A DNA stretch of 64,000 nt from Actinacidiphila guanduensis (GCF_900103985.1 NZ_FNIE01000003.1:186001-250000); one strand, 5' to 3'. Shown: positions 52,624-61,130, counted from the stretch's first letter. Made by a program: numbers and translations. Notes: a model not told the origin generated them from the letters alone.

Positions 52624-52654
52624 AGGGCCGAACGGCCCTCTTGCTGTTCGGCCC
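52624..52654. promoter_or_regulatory. Candidate autoregulatory box of the DevR-like regulator
   Basis: AGGGCC-GAAC-GGCCCT (52624-52639) is a 6-4-6 dyad, followed by GTTCGGCCC (52646-52654), a reverse-oriented partial copy. The core GCCGAACGGCCC also occurs twice upstream of the Usp gene. The site lies about 80-110 bases upstream of the regulator's start and might also act on the VapBC-like pair. Confidence 0.55.
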
Positions 52655-52704
52655 GTCCCCTGCTCCAGCCCCGCACTAGTAGCATACGAGGTAGGATGTG
52701 GAGC

Positions 52705-52977
52705 ATGAGCGAACCTACCCAGAAGTATTCGATCACCATGCCCCGGGACATCGCCGAGGCCGCCCGTGCCCGAAGCGGCCACTCGGGACTGTCCGCATAC
52801 GTCGCCTCGGCGGTCGCGCGGCAAATCGAGCGGGACAACCTGAACGAGCTCATCGCCGTCGCCGAAGCCGAGCACGGGCCCGTGACGGACGAGGAGGTCC
52901 AGGTCCTGCGTGAGCGCCTGCAGGCAGCCCGTCAAGCGCAGCGGACCAGCCGGGGAACGGGCTCGCACGCCGCATGA
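52705..52977 (+). CDS. Antitoxin of a VapBC-like pair
   Basis: The product is 90 residues from ATG 52705; ATG 52696 is an alternative. AGGA at 52693-52696 is an acceptable ribosome binding site for 52705. The N-terminus (QKYSITMPRDIAEAARARSG) is a ribbon-helix-helix-like DNA-binding start. The C-terminal half is a Glu/Arg-rich helix of the toxin-neutralising type. Its stop overlaps the start of the PIN-domain gene, as usual for vapBC. Confidence 0.85.
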   Translation: MSEPTQKYSITMPRDIAEAARARSGHSGLSAYVASAVARQIERDNLNELIAVAEAEHGPVTDEEVQVLRERLQAARQAQRTSRGTGSHAA

Positions 52978-53390
52978 GCCGCTCTCCCGCCGTGCCCAGC
53001 GGCAGCCTCGTCCTGGATAGCGAGGGCCTGTCGAAAGCCGTCGCACGCGACCGGGAAGTCACTGGATGGCTCGCCCTCGCCCGGGCGGACGACATGCGGG
53101 TGATCACCAGCGCCGCCACCCTCGTAGAGGTCGTCCACCCCGGCGTGAACCGGGCGGCGCTGGAATGGACCCTCTCGCGCTTGGTCGTCGAACCGGTCAC
53201 CGAGGCCATCGCCCGCCACGCCTCCGCGCTGCTCGCCGACGCCGGGCTGCACGGTCACAAGTACGCCATCGACGCGATCCTGACCGCAACCGCCCTGGCC
53301 GCTCCTGGACCCGTGACCGTTCTCACGTCCGATCCCGACGACCTGGCCGCCCTTGACCGGGCAGGCCGGGTCGTCGTGGTCAAGGTCTGA
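52974..53390 (+). CDS. PIN-domain toxin (VapC-like ribonuclease)
   Basis: The 138-residue PIN-domain protein overlaps the antitoxin gene by four bases. The acidic active-site residues are in order: Asp in LVLDSEGLSKA, Glu in ATLVEVVHPG, Asp in KYAIDAILTATAL and Asp in LTSDPDDLAAL. VapC toxins are Mg-dependent RNases that cut tRNA or rRNA. The first 12 residues are extra compared with minimal VapCs. Confidence 0.88.
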   Translation: MSRSPAVPSGSLVLDSEGLSKAVARDREVTGWLALARADDMRVITSAATLVEVVHPGVNRAALEWTLSRLVVEPVTEAIARHASALLADAGLHGHKYAIDAILTATALAAPGPVTVLTSDPDDLAALDRAGRVVVVKV

Positions 53391-53467
53391 GCGACCGGTC
53401 CCGGATCAGGTGGTCACCGATCAGGAGGGGGGCGCCCATGCCTTCCGGGACGCCGCCCGCGGTGGTT

Positions 53468-55300
53468 TCAGGAGCCGGCGAGGAGGGCGCTCAGGGCGGA
53501 CGCCTCGGTGCGCCAGTCCCGCGGGCCGGTGCCGGTCCAGCGTTCGGGGAGGTGGTTGAGGGAGTCGCGGGTGGGCCACACGGTGGCGGCCTGGGTGGCC
53601 GCGAAGGAGTGGTAGGCGTTGCCGGTGGCCGAGTCGAGGTCCTGGAGGTAGCGCATGAAGACGCCCTTGAACTGCTTGCCGTTGTCGTCGCAGGTGGGGG
53701 TCGGGGTGTCGCAGGACTCGGTGAGCACCCCGGCGCTGACCAGCGAGGGCGAGGCGATGGCGGCGTCGGCGAGCCGGCGGGCGGTGGCGAGGTCGGCGCT
53801 GCTGCCGGTGGCCCGCCACATCTCGACGGCGGCGCCGATCGCCAGGCCCTGGTTGTAGGACCAGACCGTCTGGCCGTTGTTGGTGCAGGCGTTCGTCAGG
53901 CCGTCGTTGACCAGGCCGGAGGAGTTGATCAGGCCGCTGTTCTGATACCAGGTCCAAGCGGTGGTGGCCCGCGACAGCCAGGCGGTGTCGCCGGGGATGC
54001 GGTTGTGCAGGGAGGCGGTCAGCCGGACGTAGAGGCCGTTGGTGACCGCGTTCTTGTAGGTGCGCTCGCGGTCCCACCACACCCCGCCGCCGCAGGTGCC
54101 GGTGTCCCACAGCCCGTTGACGTAGGTGGCGATGGTGGCCGCCTCGTTCAGATACTTCTGGTCGTGGGTGAGGTCGTAGGCGTCGACCCAGGCCAGCGCC
54201 CACCACTCGGCGTCGTCGGTGGCGCGGCTGATGAAGTCGCCGTCGATCGGGTCCGAACTGCGGGCGCCGGCGGGGAAGGAGACGCGGTCCACCTGGTAGG
54301 TGCGGTCCACGATCCACAGGTAGCGGGTGTCGCCGGTCTGCCGCATGTAGTCGATGACGGTGGCCAGGGCGACCGCGGAGTTCCACCAGCTGGACGGCCA
54401 GTACGCGGTGTTGGGGTCGTAGGAGTACATCAGCGCGTCGGCGGCGCCGGCCGCGGGCGATGCGGCGGGCCGGGCCCAGGCGGTGCAGCTGCCGTTCTGC
54501 CCCTCGACCGCGCGGCCGCAGGCGCGGACCGCTCCGCCGTAGAGCCGGCCCTGGGGGTCGTCGGTGTTGTAGCGGCCGGTCCTGGTGCCGGTGGCGCCGG
54601 CCGGCGTGCTGGTGCGGCCCTTGGAGGAGCCGTCGGGCCAGCTCGCGCCCTCGTCCCAGGAGCGGTCCAGCCAGATCTCGTCGCCCGCGGTGCCGCCGGA
54701 GATGGTGCCCCAGGCCATGCCGCTGCTGTCCATGTGCAGCGCGATGGTGCGGCCGTTGAGGGTGGTGGCCGGCACCGGCTGGGTGTCGCCGGGCGCGCTG
54801 CCGGAGCCGTCGCAGGCGGCCGCGCACACGTTCAGGTGCGCCCAGGAGGTGCAGCTGACGCCCTGGGAGTCGCCGCAGGCGCGCAGGACGGCGCGGCGGT
54901 GATGGGTGGGGTCGTAGAGGTTGTACATCAGGGTGCGGGTGCCGGCCCACGTCGAGGGGATCCACGCCTTGCCGAGCAGCCCGTCCCAGGTGGCGCCGCC
55001 GTCCCACGAGCGGTCCAGCCACACCGAGTCGTTCGGCTGGCCGTTGTCGATGCTCGCCCAGGCCATGCCGTCGGCGTCGTCGACGTGCAGCCGCACCACG
55101 CGGCCGTTCGCGCCGGCGTCGGGGACGGGGAAGGTCTCCTGGGCGGCGCGGGAGGGGTCCAGGGTGTCGCAGTACAGCGCGCACACCTGGGTGGAGTCGG
55201 CGGGTGCCGCCGCGGCGGCGGGCCGGGCGGCGGCCGGCAGCAGGCCGGCCACGGCGAGGGCCAGGACGAGGGCGAACAGCCACGAGGATCTGCGCGGCAT
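53468..55300 (-). CDS. Secreted GH76-family alpha-1,6-mannanase-like hydrolase
   Basis: The product is 610 residues from ATG 55300, with AGGAG upstream. The signal peptide is about 1-30 (SSWLFALVLALAVAGLLPAA). Two tandem ~118-residue Cys-containing modules follow (about 39-155 and 158-277; shared DRSWD, GMAW, RACG and CTxWA elements). They may bind glycans. The GH76 catalytic domain is about 285-610, with the adjacent acidic pair Asp362-Asp363 (RATDDAEWWALAWVDAYDLT) and NGGVWWDRERTYKNAVTNG-like and WSYNQGLAIGA segments. GH76 enzymes cut alpha-1,6-mannan, as in fungal walls. A CAACGTTG palindrome lies just upstream of the start, suggesting LacI control. Confidence 0.9.
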   Translation of the reverse strand: MPRRSSWLFALVLALAVAGLLPAAARPAAAAAPADSTQVCALYCDTLDPSRAAQETFPVPDAGANGRVVRLHVDDADGMAWASIDNGQPNDSVWLDRSWDGGATWDGLLGKAWIPSTWAGTRTLMYNLYDPTHHRRAVLRACGDSQGVSCTSWAHLNVCAAACDGSGSAPGDTQPVPATTLNGRTIALHMDSSGMAWGTISGGTAGDEIWLDRSWDEGASWPDGSSKGRTSTPAGATGTRTGRYNTDDPQGRLYGGAVRACGRAVEGQNGSCTAWARPAASPAAGAADALMYSYDPNTAYWPSSWWNSAVALATVIDYMRQTGDTRYLWIVDRTYQVDRVSFPAGARSSDPIDGDFISRATDDAEWWALAWVDAYDLTHDQKYLNEAATIATYVNGLWDTGTCGGGVWWDRERTYKNAVTNGLYVRLTASLHNRIPGDTAWLSRATTAWTWYQNSGLINSSGLVNDGLTNACTNNGQTVWSYNQGLAIGAAVEMWRATGSSADLATARRLADAAIASPSLVSAGVLTESCDTPTPTCDDNGKQFKGVFMRYLQDLDSATGNAYHSFAATQAATVWPTRDSLNHLPERWTGTGPRDWRTEASALSALLAGS

Positions 55301-55311
55301 GACGGCTCCTA

Positions 55312-55319
55312 CAACGTTG
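55312..55319. promoter_or_regulatory. CAACGTTG palindrome upstream of the GH76 gene
   Basis: This 8-base palindrome with CG centre, 11 bases before the start codon, matches the core of the 12-base LacI-type site at 34755-34766. It may be an operator for a LacI regulator, such as one of the two in the window. Confidence 0.5.
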
Positions 55320-55519
55320 GAAAAGTGCGCTACGAGGGCATGACAGCACGAGCGAATTGACATGTCCATACCGAAATCCGCCACGACCGCACACAGGCAC
55401 GCATCCGGGGGCCCGGTCCCCGCGCGAAGGGCGCAACCGTCGCCCGCGGCCGCGGCGCGTCCGGCGCGCCCACCGCCGGGGACACTTGCGGCGGCCGCGG
55501 CGATCGGCGAGACTGGACT

Positions 55520-55537
55520 ACCGAACGAACGGTCGGT
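55520..55537. promoter_or_regulatory. PaaR-like operator before paaA
   Basis: ACCGAACGAACGGTCGGT is an imperfect dyad (CCGA/TCGG ends) 20 bases before the paaA start. As I recall the PaaR site described in Corynebacterium (ACCGNNCGNNCGGTNAGT core), this matches at all but one fixed position. A TetR-type PaaR would repress here until phenylacetyl-CoA binds. No PaaR gene lies close by. Confidence 0.6.
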
Positions 55538-55557
55538 TGGCTATCCGGGGAGTGCCC

Positions 55558-56541
55558 ATGACGACACCAGACGCGGCGGAGGAGGAGCACCAGGCCCGCT
55601 TCGACGCCACGATCGCCCGCGACCAGCGCGTCGAGCCGCGGGACTGGATGCCGGAGGCGTACCGCAGGACCCTGGTGCGGCAGATCGCCCAGCACGCGCA
55701 CTCCGAGATCATCGGCATGCAGCCCGAGGGCGCCTGGATCACCCGCGCCCCCTCGCTGCGCCGCAAGGCGATCCTCTTCGCCAAGGTGCAGGACGAGGCG
55801 GGGCACGGCCTCTACCTCTACTCGGCCGCCGAGACGCTCGGCGCCGACCGGGCCGACCTCACCGCCCGCCTGATCGAGGGCCGCCAGAAGTACAGCTCGA
55901 TCTTCAACTACCCGACGGTCACCTTCGCCGACGTCGGCGTCATCGGCTGGTTCGTGGACGGCGCCGCGATCTGCAACCAGGTGCCGCTGTGCCGCAGCTC
56001 GTACGGGCCCTACGCCCGCGCGATGGTGCGCATCTGCAAGGAGGAGTCCTTCCACCAGCGCCAGGGGTACGAGCTGCTGCTGACGATGATGCGCGGCACC
56101 GACGCCCAGCGCGCGATGGTGCAGGACGCGGTGGACCGCTGGTGGTGGCCGTCGCTGATGATGTTCGGCCCGCCCGACAGCGATTCCCCCAACTCCGCGG
56201 CCTCCATGGCCTGGAAGATCAAGCGGCACAGCAACGACGAGCTGCGCCGGCGGTTCGTCGACATGACCGTGCCGCAGGCCGAGAAGCTCGGCGTCACCCT
56301 GCCCGACCCGGAGCTGCGGTGGAACGAGGAGAGCGGCCGGTACGACTTCGGCACCCCCGACTGGTCGGAGCTGCAGCGGGTGATCAAGGGCGACGGGCCC
56401 TGCAACGCCGAGCGGATGGCCCGCCGGCGCGAGGCGCACGCCGAGGGCGCCTGGGTGCGCGAGGCCGCGACCGCGCACGCGGCCAAGCAGGCCCGGCGGC
56501 GGGCGCGGCGCGCCGAGGCACCGGAAGGAGCAGGGGTGTGA
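55558..56541 (+). CDS. paaA: Phenylacetyl-CoA epoxidase subunit PaaA (di-iron oxygenase)
   Basis: The product is 327 residues from ATG 55558, with GGGGAG upstream. It is the catalytic alpha subunit of the PaaABCE multicomponent oxygenase, which epoxidises the ring of phenylacetyl-CoA. Ferritin-like helices carry the di-iron ligands in [29 protein letters not shown] and [17 protein letters not shown]. The C-terminal region is charged and Arg/Ala-rich. The paaABCDE genes run without real gaps. A PaaR-like site precedes the gene. Confidence 0.96.
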   Translation: MTTPDAAEEEHQARFDATIARDQRVEPRDWMPEAYRRTLVRQIAQHAHSEIIGMQPEGAWITRAPSLRRKAILFAKVQDEAGHGLYLYSAAETLGADRADLTARLIEGRQKYSSIFNYPTVTFADVGVIGWFVDGAAICNQVPLCRSSYGPYARAMVRICKEESFHQRQGYELLLTMMRGTDAQRAMVQDAVDRWWWPSLMMFGPPDSDSPNSAASMAWKIKRHSNDELRRRFVDMTVPQAEKLGVTLPDPELRWNEESGRYDFGTPDWSELQRVIKGDGPCNAERMARRREAHAEGAWVREAATAHAAKQARRRARRAEAPEGAGV

Positions 56542-56867
56542 GCGGGACCGAGCAGCACGGGAGCGGTGGAGCCGGCCGCGGCCCGCAGGAGGGGTGGCCG
56601 CTGTACGAGGTGTTCGTCCGCGGCAAGCGCGGCCTGAACCACGTGCACGTCGGCTCCCTGCACGCCGCCGACGACGCGATGGCCCTCGGCCACGCCCGCG
56701 ACCTCTACACCCGGCGCAACGAGGGGGTGTCGATCTGGGTGGTGCGCTCCTCCCACATCGCGGCCTCCACCCGCGACGAGAAGGACCCCTTCTTCGCGCC
56801 CAGCGCCGACAAGGTCTATCGGCACCCGACCTTCTACGACATCCCCGACGACGTCCCGCACATCTAG
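56538..56867 (+). CDS. paaB: Phenylacetyl-CoA epoxidase subunit PaaB
   Basis: The product is 109 residues from GTG 56538, overlapping the paaA stop (GTGA); GGAAGGAG is the ribosome binding site. The core matches PaaB ([51 protein letters not shown], ending [10 protein letters not shown]). It is a small bridging subunit of the epoxidase complex. The first ~20 residues are a flexible Gly/Gln-rich extension. Confidence 0.95.
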   Translation: MSGTEQHGSGGAGRGPQEGWPLYEVFVRGKRGLNHVHVGSLHAADDAMALGHARDLYTRRNEGVSIWVVRSSHIAASTRDEKDPFFAPSADKVYRHPTFYDIPDDVPHI

Positions 56868-56879
56868 GAGCCAGGCCCC

Positions 56880-57827
56880 ATGAGCCCCGCACCCGAGACG
56901 CCCGGGACGTCCCAGGCCGCCGTGACGCCCGAGCCGCCCGAGTCGCCCGCCGCGCCCGGGAGTTCGCCGGCGGCCGGCACGGACCACGTCTACCTCTCGC
57001 TCGCCGAGGAGCACGACGACGACAGCGGCCGCTGGGCGTTCGGCACCGGCTTCACCGACCCGCTGCACGGCGTGGACACCGCGGTGCCGCCCGGCGTGGA
57101 CGGCGCCGCGCTCGCCTCGCTGTGCCTCGAACTCGCCGACGACGCCCTGGTGCAGGCCCAGCGGCTGGCCGAATGGTGCACCCGCGCCCCGGAGTTGGAG
57201 GAGGAGGTGGCGCTGGCGAACATCGGCCTCGACCTGCTCGGCCAGGCCCGCCTGCTCTACGCCCGCTGCGGCCGCGCGGACGGCACGGACCGCGGCGAGG
57301 ACGCCTACGCGTACTTCCGCGACCCGGCCGACTTCCGCAACGTCACCCTCGCCGAACTGCCCAACGGCGACTTCGCGTTCTCCATCGTGCGGCTGCTCGT
57401 GCTGAGCACCTGGCGGCTCGCGGTGCTGCACCGGCTGACCGGCGCGCAGGACCCGGTGCTCGCGGCGGTCGCCGCCAAGGCGGTGCCCGAGCTGACCTAC
57501 CACCGGCAGTACGCGGCCCAGTGGGCGGTACGGCTCGGCGACGGCACCGAGGAGTCGCACCGCAGGATGCGCGCCGCCCTGGCCCAGGTCGCCCCCTATC
57601 TGCCGGAGGTGTTCGCGAGCAGCCCCGCCGACGGTGCCGCCGTACGGGCGGAGACCGTCTCGGTGCTCGAACAGGTCCTAGCCGAGGCCGAGTTGGCCGG
57701 CGCCCTGCCGGTGCCGGACGAACCGGGTTCCGCGGACGGCCGCGAGGGCAGGCACACCGCCCATCTGGCGCCGCTGCTCGCGGAGTTGCAGCAGGTGGCC
57801 CGCGCCCATCCGGAGGCGACGTGGTGA
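56880..57827 (+). CDS. paaC: Phenylacetyl-CoA epoxidase subunit PaaC
   Basis: The 315-residue ferritin-like structural subunit pairs with PaaA but lacks a working di-iron site. Family motifs include LADDALVQAQRLAEW, ANIGLDLLGQARLLY, LAYFRDPADFRN-type sequence, LVLSTWRLAVLHRL and ELTYHRQYAAQWAVRLGDG. About 35 Pro/Thr/Ser-rich residues precede the conserved core. An AGGAG-like site lies upstream. Its stop overlaps paaD. Confidence 0.95.
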   Translation: MSPAPETPGTSQAAVTPEPPESPAAPGSSPAAGTDHVYLSLAEEHDDDSGRWAFGTGFTDPLHGVDTAVPPGVDGAALASLCLELADDALVQAQRLAEWCTRAPELEEEVALANIGLDLLGQARLLYARCGRADGTDRGEDAYAYFRDPADFRNVTLAELPNGDFAFSIVRLLVLSTWRLAVLHRLTGAQDPVLAAVAAKAVPELTYHRQYAAQWAVRLGDGTEESHRRMRAALAQVAPYLPEVFASSPADGAAVRAETVSVLEQVLAEAELAGALPVPDEPGSADGREGRHTAHLAPLLAELQQVARAHPEATW

Positions 57828-58342
57828 GCGCGCCGGCGGTGGAGCAGGAGCGCCGGGCGCGCGAGGCGGCCGCGCGGGTGCCCGATCCGGAGCTGCCCAT
57901 GCTCACCCTGGCCGACCTCGGGGTGCTGCGCGGGGTGCGGGTGGAGCCGGGCGGCGCGGTGGTGGCCGAGCTGACGCCCACGTACTCCGGCTGCCCGGCG
58001 ATGGCCGAGATGCGGGCGGACGTGGCGGCGCGGCTGCGGGCGGCCGGGTTCGCCCGCGTCGAGGTGCGCACGGTGCTGGACCCGCCGTGGTCCACCGACC
58101 TGATCACCGCCGAGGGCCGCCGCAAGCTCGCCGCCCACGGCATCGCCCCGCCCGGGCCCGCGCCCCGGCGGACGGGCGGGCCGGTGCCGCTGGTGCTGGG
58201 CGCGACCCGGCACGCCGTGGAGTGCCCGCGCTGCGGCTCGGCCGACACCGAGGAGACCTCGCACTTCTCGGCCACCGCCTGCAAGTCCCTGTGGCGCTGC
58301 TGCGCCTGCCGGGAGCCCTTCGAGCACGTCAAGGAGCTGTGA
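57824..58342 (+). CDS. paaD: PaaD, iron-sulfur/zinc maturation protein for the epoxidase
   Basis: The product is 172 residues from GTG 57824, overlapping the paaC stop. The MIP18/DUF59-like N-domain (VPDPELPMLTLADLGVLRGV, PTYSGCPAM) is followed by a C-terminal zinc-ribbon-like Cys cluster (CPRCGSADTE, SATACKS, CCACREPFEHVKEL). PaaD is needed for maturation of the complex rather than catalysis. It is coupled to paaE (TGATG). Confidence 0.94.
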   Translation: MSAPAVEQERRAREAAARVPDPELPMLTLADLGVLRGVRVEPGGAVVAELTPTYSGCPAMAEMRADVAARLRAAGFARVEVRTVLDPPWSTDLITAEGRRKLAAHGIAPPGPAPRRTGGPVPLVLGATRHAVECPRCGSADTEETSHFSATACKSLWRCCACREPFEHVKEL

Positions 58343-59472
58343 TGGCCGCGAGCAGCGCCCCGCCCTCCCCCGCGCCCGGCGCAGCCGCCGACCGGGGCGT
58401 GCGTCCCCGGCGCCGCCCCGCCTTCCACACGTTGCGGGTGGCCTCCGTCCGGCCGCTGTGCGCGGACGCGGTGGAGGTCGCCTTCGAGGTGCCGGCCGCG
58501 CTCGCCGGGGAGTTCGCGCACCGCCCGGGTCAGTCCCTGACGCTGCGCCGGGTGGTGGACGGGCGCGACGAGCGCCGCTCGTACTCGATCTGCTCGCCGG
58601 CGGGGGCGGGCCTGCGGATCGGGGTGCGGGAGGTGCCCGGCGGGTTGTTCTCCTCCTGGCTGGTGCACGAGGTGCGGCCGGGCGACGCGGTGGAGGCGCT
58701 GGCGCCCAGCGGGGCCTTCACGCCGGACCTCGCGGTGCCGGGCCACCACGTGCTTGTGGCCGCGGGCTCGGGCATCACCCCGATGATGGCGATCGCCGAG
58801 TCCGTGCTGGCCGCCGACGAGCGGTCCCGGGTCACCCTCTTCTACGGCAACCGCCGCACCGGCACGGTGATGTTCGCCGACGACCTGGCGGACCTGAAGG
58901 ACCTCTACCCGGCCCGCTTCCAGATCGGCCACGTGCTCTCCCGCGAGCCGCGCGAGGCCGAACTGCTGACGGGCCGGCTCGACGCGGAGCGGCTCGCGGC
59001 GCTGGTCGCCGGCCTGGTGGACGTGCCCCGGGCGGACCACTGGTGGCTGTGCGGCCCCTACGGAATGGTGGCCGACGCGCGTGCCCTGCTGGAGCGGCTG
59101 GGGGTGCCGCGCGAGCGGATCCACCAGGAGCTGTTCTTCGCCGACGACGAACCGGTCACGCCGCTGCGGCACGAGGAGCGGGCGGTGCGGGGCCCGGTGA
59201 GCCGGGCCGTGATCACCCTCGACGGCCGCTCCAGCACCGCGGACCTGCCGGTGGACACCACCCTCCTGGAGGGCGCCCAGCGCACCCGGCCGGACCTGCC
59301 CTTCGCCTGCAAGGGCGGGGTGTGCGGCACCTGCCGCGCGCTGGTCACCTCGGGCAAGGCCGACATGCGCCGCAACTTCGCCCTGGAGCCGGCCGAGGTC
59401 ACCGCCGGCTACGTCCTGACCTGCCAGTCCTTCCCGGCCTCGGAGGAACTCTCCCTCGACTACGACGCGTAA
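58342..59472 (+). CDS. paaE: Phenylacetyl-CoA epoxidase reductase PaaE
   Basis: The 376-residue reductase feeds electrons from NADPH to the PaaA di-iron centre. It has an FAD-binding domain (RRSYSICSPAG), an NAD(P)-binding domain (AAGSGITPMMAIAESVL, CGPYGMVADAR) and a C-terminal plant-type [2Fe-2S] ferredoxin domain (CKGGVCGTCRALVTSGKADM with a later Cys). The N-terminal ~30 residues are an Ala/Pro-rich extension. It is the last gene of the paaABCDE unit. Ring opening (paaZ), isomerase (paaG) and ligase (paaK) genes are not in this window. Confidence 0.95.
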   Translation: MAASSAPPSPAPGAAADRGVRPRRRPAFHTLRVASVRPLCADAVEVAFEVPAALAGEFAHRPGQSLTLRRVVDGRDERRSYSICSPAGAGLRIGVREVPGGLFSSWLVHEVRPGDAVEALAPSGAFTPDLAVPGHHVLVAAGSGITPMMAIAESVLAADERSRVTLFYGNRRTGTVMFADDLADLKDLYPARFQIGHVLSREPREAELLTGRLDAERLAALVAGLVDVPRADHWWLCGPYGMVADARALLERLGVPRERIHQELFFADDEPVTPLRHEERAVRGPVSRAVITLDGRSSTADLPVDTTLLEGAQRTRPDLPFACKGGVCGTCRALVTSGKADMRRNFALEPAEVTAGYVLTCQSFPASEELSLDYDA

Positions 59473-59797
59473 TTCTCTCCTACGGGGCGCCCATTCGCCG
59501 TTGCGTTCCCCACCGCTGCCGCCTACCGCACCGTCGTGAGCCGGGGTCCCCAGCGCCCCTCGGCTACGCGTCTGCCCCCACCTCACCGTTCCCGGCCGCA
59601 GGCCGGTGGCCTGCTGAGCGCGCAGTTCCTCCCCCAGAGCTTCGCCTGGGAGGTACCCCCAGCGCCCCTGGGTGGTACGGCGCTCGCTTTGTGCGCAAAG
59701 GGCAAGCTGTACAGGGGCGCGGGGAACTGCGCGCCCAGCCACGACGGTGCGGCAGTCGGCGCCGGCGGGAACCCTTACGGCGAGTATCCGCACCCCT
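59473..59797. repeat. Intergenic region with hairpin cluster, probable Streptomyces interspersed repeat
   Basis: There is no gene. Several hairpins lie in a row: CCGGCC/GGCCGG (59592-59606), CCTCCCCCAG/CTGGGAGG (59628-59653) and CTTTG-TGCG-CAAAG (59687-59700). The following AGGGGCGCGGGGAACTGCGC resembles a sequence I know as repeated between genes in many Streptomyces genomes. It also separates convergent genes and so probably holds the terminators for paaE and the LacI gene. Confidence 0.6.
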
Positions 59798-60811
59798 CTA
59801 GCGGGGAGCCGTGCTATCGCGGATGACCAGTTGCGTGGCCAGTTCGATGCGGACCACGCCCGGGGTTTCGCCGCGGACGAGTTGGAGGAGGGTGCGGGTG
59901 GCAGCGTCGCCCATCTCGGGGAGCGGCTGGCGGACGGTCGTCAGCGGCGGCGGGGACCACCGGGCCTGCGGCAGGTCGTCGAAGCCGACGACGCTGAGGT
60001 CCGCCGGCACCCGCAACTCGTGCCGCCGCGCGGCCTCGTACACCCCGAGGGCCATCTGGTCGCCCGAGGCGAAGACCGCGGTCGGCGGCTCGGCGAGGTC
60101 GAGCAGCGCGGTGCCCTGCTCGAAGCCGGACTCGTGGGAGAAGTCGCCCTGCCGGACCAGCCGTTCGTCCAGCGCGATCCCGGCCCCCTCCAGCGCGCTG
60201 CGGTAGCCGTCCAGCCGGGCCCGGCTGCACAGCAGCGTCTGCGGCCCGGCGATCATGCCGATCCGCCGGTGCCCGAGCCCGATCAGGTGCTCCACCGCGC
60301 TGCGCCCGCCGGCCCAGTTCGTCGCGCCGATCGTGGGGATGTCGTAGGTGGGCACGCCCGCCGGGTCGATGATCACCGTCGGGATGCCGAGGCCGCGCAG
60401 CTCGCCGTGGATCTGCGGCACGAGGTCGGAGGTGACGAGGATGGCGCCGTCGGAGTTGCGCGAGCGCAGGGCGGCGAGCCACTCGCGGGCGGAAGCGGCC
60501 CGATGGTGCACCGCGGAGACCACCGCGCCGAAGCCCTCGGCGTGCGCGACCTTCTCCACCCCGCGCAGGATCTCCACCGCCCAGGGGCTGTCGAGGTCGT
60601 TGAAGACGAGGTCGATGAGCCCGGCCCGGCCGGCGGCGCCCGAGGTGCGGCGGCGGTAGCCGTGCCGGGCCAGCAGGTCCTCGACCCGGCGCCGGGTGGC
60701 CGGGGAGACGTCGCTGCGCCCGTTGAGCACGCGGGAGACGGTCGGCAGCGAGACGCCCGCCTCGCGGGCGATGTCGGCGATGGTGACTCGGCCCGCGCCC
60801 TGGGTCGCCAC
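59798..60811 (-). CDS. LacI-family transcriptional regulator
   Basis: The product is 337 residues from GTG 60811, with AGGAGGGG upstream. The helix-turn-helix and hinge are VTIADIAREAGVSLPTVSRV and LNGRSDVSPATRRRVEDLLA. The ligand domain includes LIDLVFNDLDSPWAVEILRG, IGMIAGPQTLLCSRARLDGY and VVGFDDLPQARWSPPPLTTV. XylR/LacI members of this type answer to sugars. Its own promoter gap contains an IR (GGGCCCGG/CCGGGCCC, 60974-60995). No sugar transporter or glycosidase gene lies directly adjacent; the GH76 gene, 4.5 kb away, is the nearest. Confidence 0.92.
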   Translation of the reverse strand: MATQGAGRVTIADIAREAGVSLPTVSRVLNGRSDVSPATRRRVEDLLARHGYRRRTSGAAGRAGLIDLVFNDLDSPWAVEILRGVEKVAHAEGFGAVVSAVHHRAASAREWLAALRSRNSDGAILVTSDLVPQIHGELRGLGIPTVIIDPAGVPTYDIPTIGATNWAGGRSAVEHLIGLGHRRIGMIAGPQTLLCSRARLDGYRSALEGAGIALDERLVRQGDFSHESGFEQGTALLDLAEPPTAVFASGDQMALGVYEAARRHELRVPADLSVVGFDDLPQARWSPPPLTTVRQPLPEMGDAATRTLLQLVRGETPGVVRIELATQLVIRDSTAPR

Positions 60812-61130
60812 GTGTGCCCCTCCTCCGCAGACTCCCCCCAGCATAGGCAGCCGTCCTGACCGCCACCCCACCGCCCGGCCCCTGCCCGCTGACACGCCCC
60901 GAGCCGGCCGGCTGCCGCGGGCGGGCGCACCACGACCTGCCGCCGCCCCGCCGCCCGCCTCCTTTCCGCAAAAGGGCCCGGAACGCGCCGGGCCCGAGCG
61001 CCCCCCGGCCACCGCGGGCGAACGCGCCACGGCCGCCCCGCCGTCCGGGTGGGCTCCGAACGGGCGCCGCACGGGCCGCCGCTCCGCGCGGCTCGCGGAC
61101 CTGCGGGGGCGGGGGCCGCACGCTGGGGTG
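60812..61130. other. Divergent gap with a hairpin
   Basis: GGGCCCGG (60974-60981) and CCGGGCCC (60988-60995) form a perfect 8-base inverted repeat with 6-base loop. I see no clear promoter and no gene in this very GC-rich 319-base gap. Confidence 0.4.

Noticed and set aside
53438..55360. 640-residue plus-strand frame opposite the GH76 gene
   Set aside because: It is Gly/Val/Ala-rich with no recognisable domain, and it starts and ends around the real GH76 gene, so it is a shadow.
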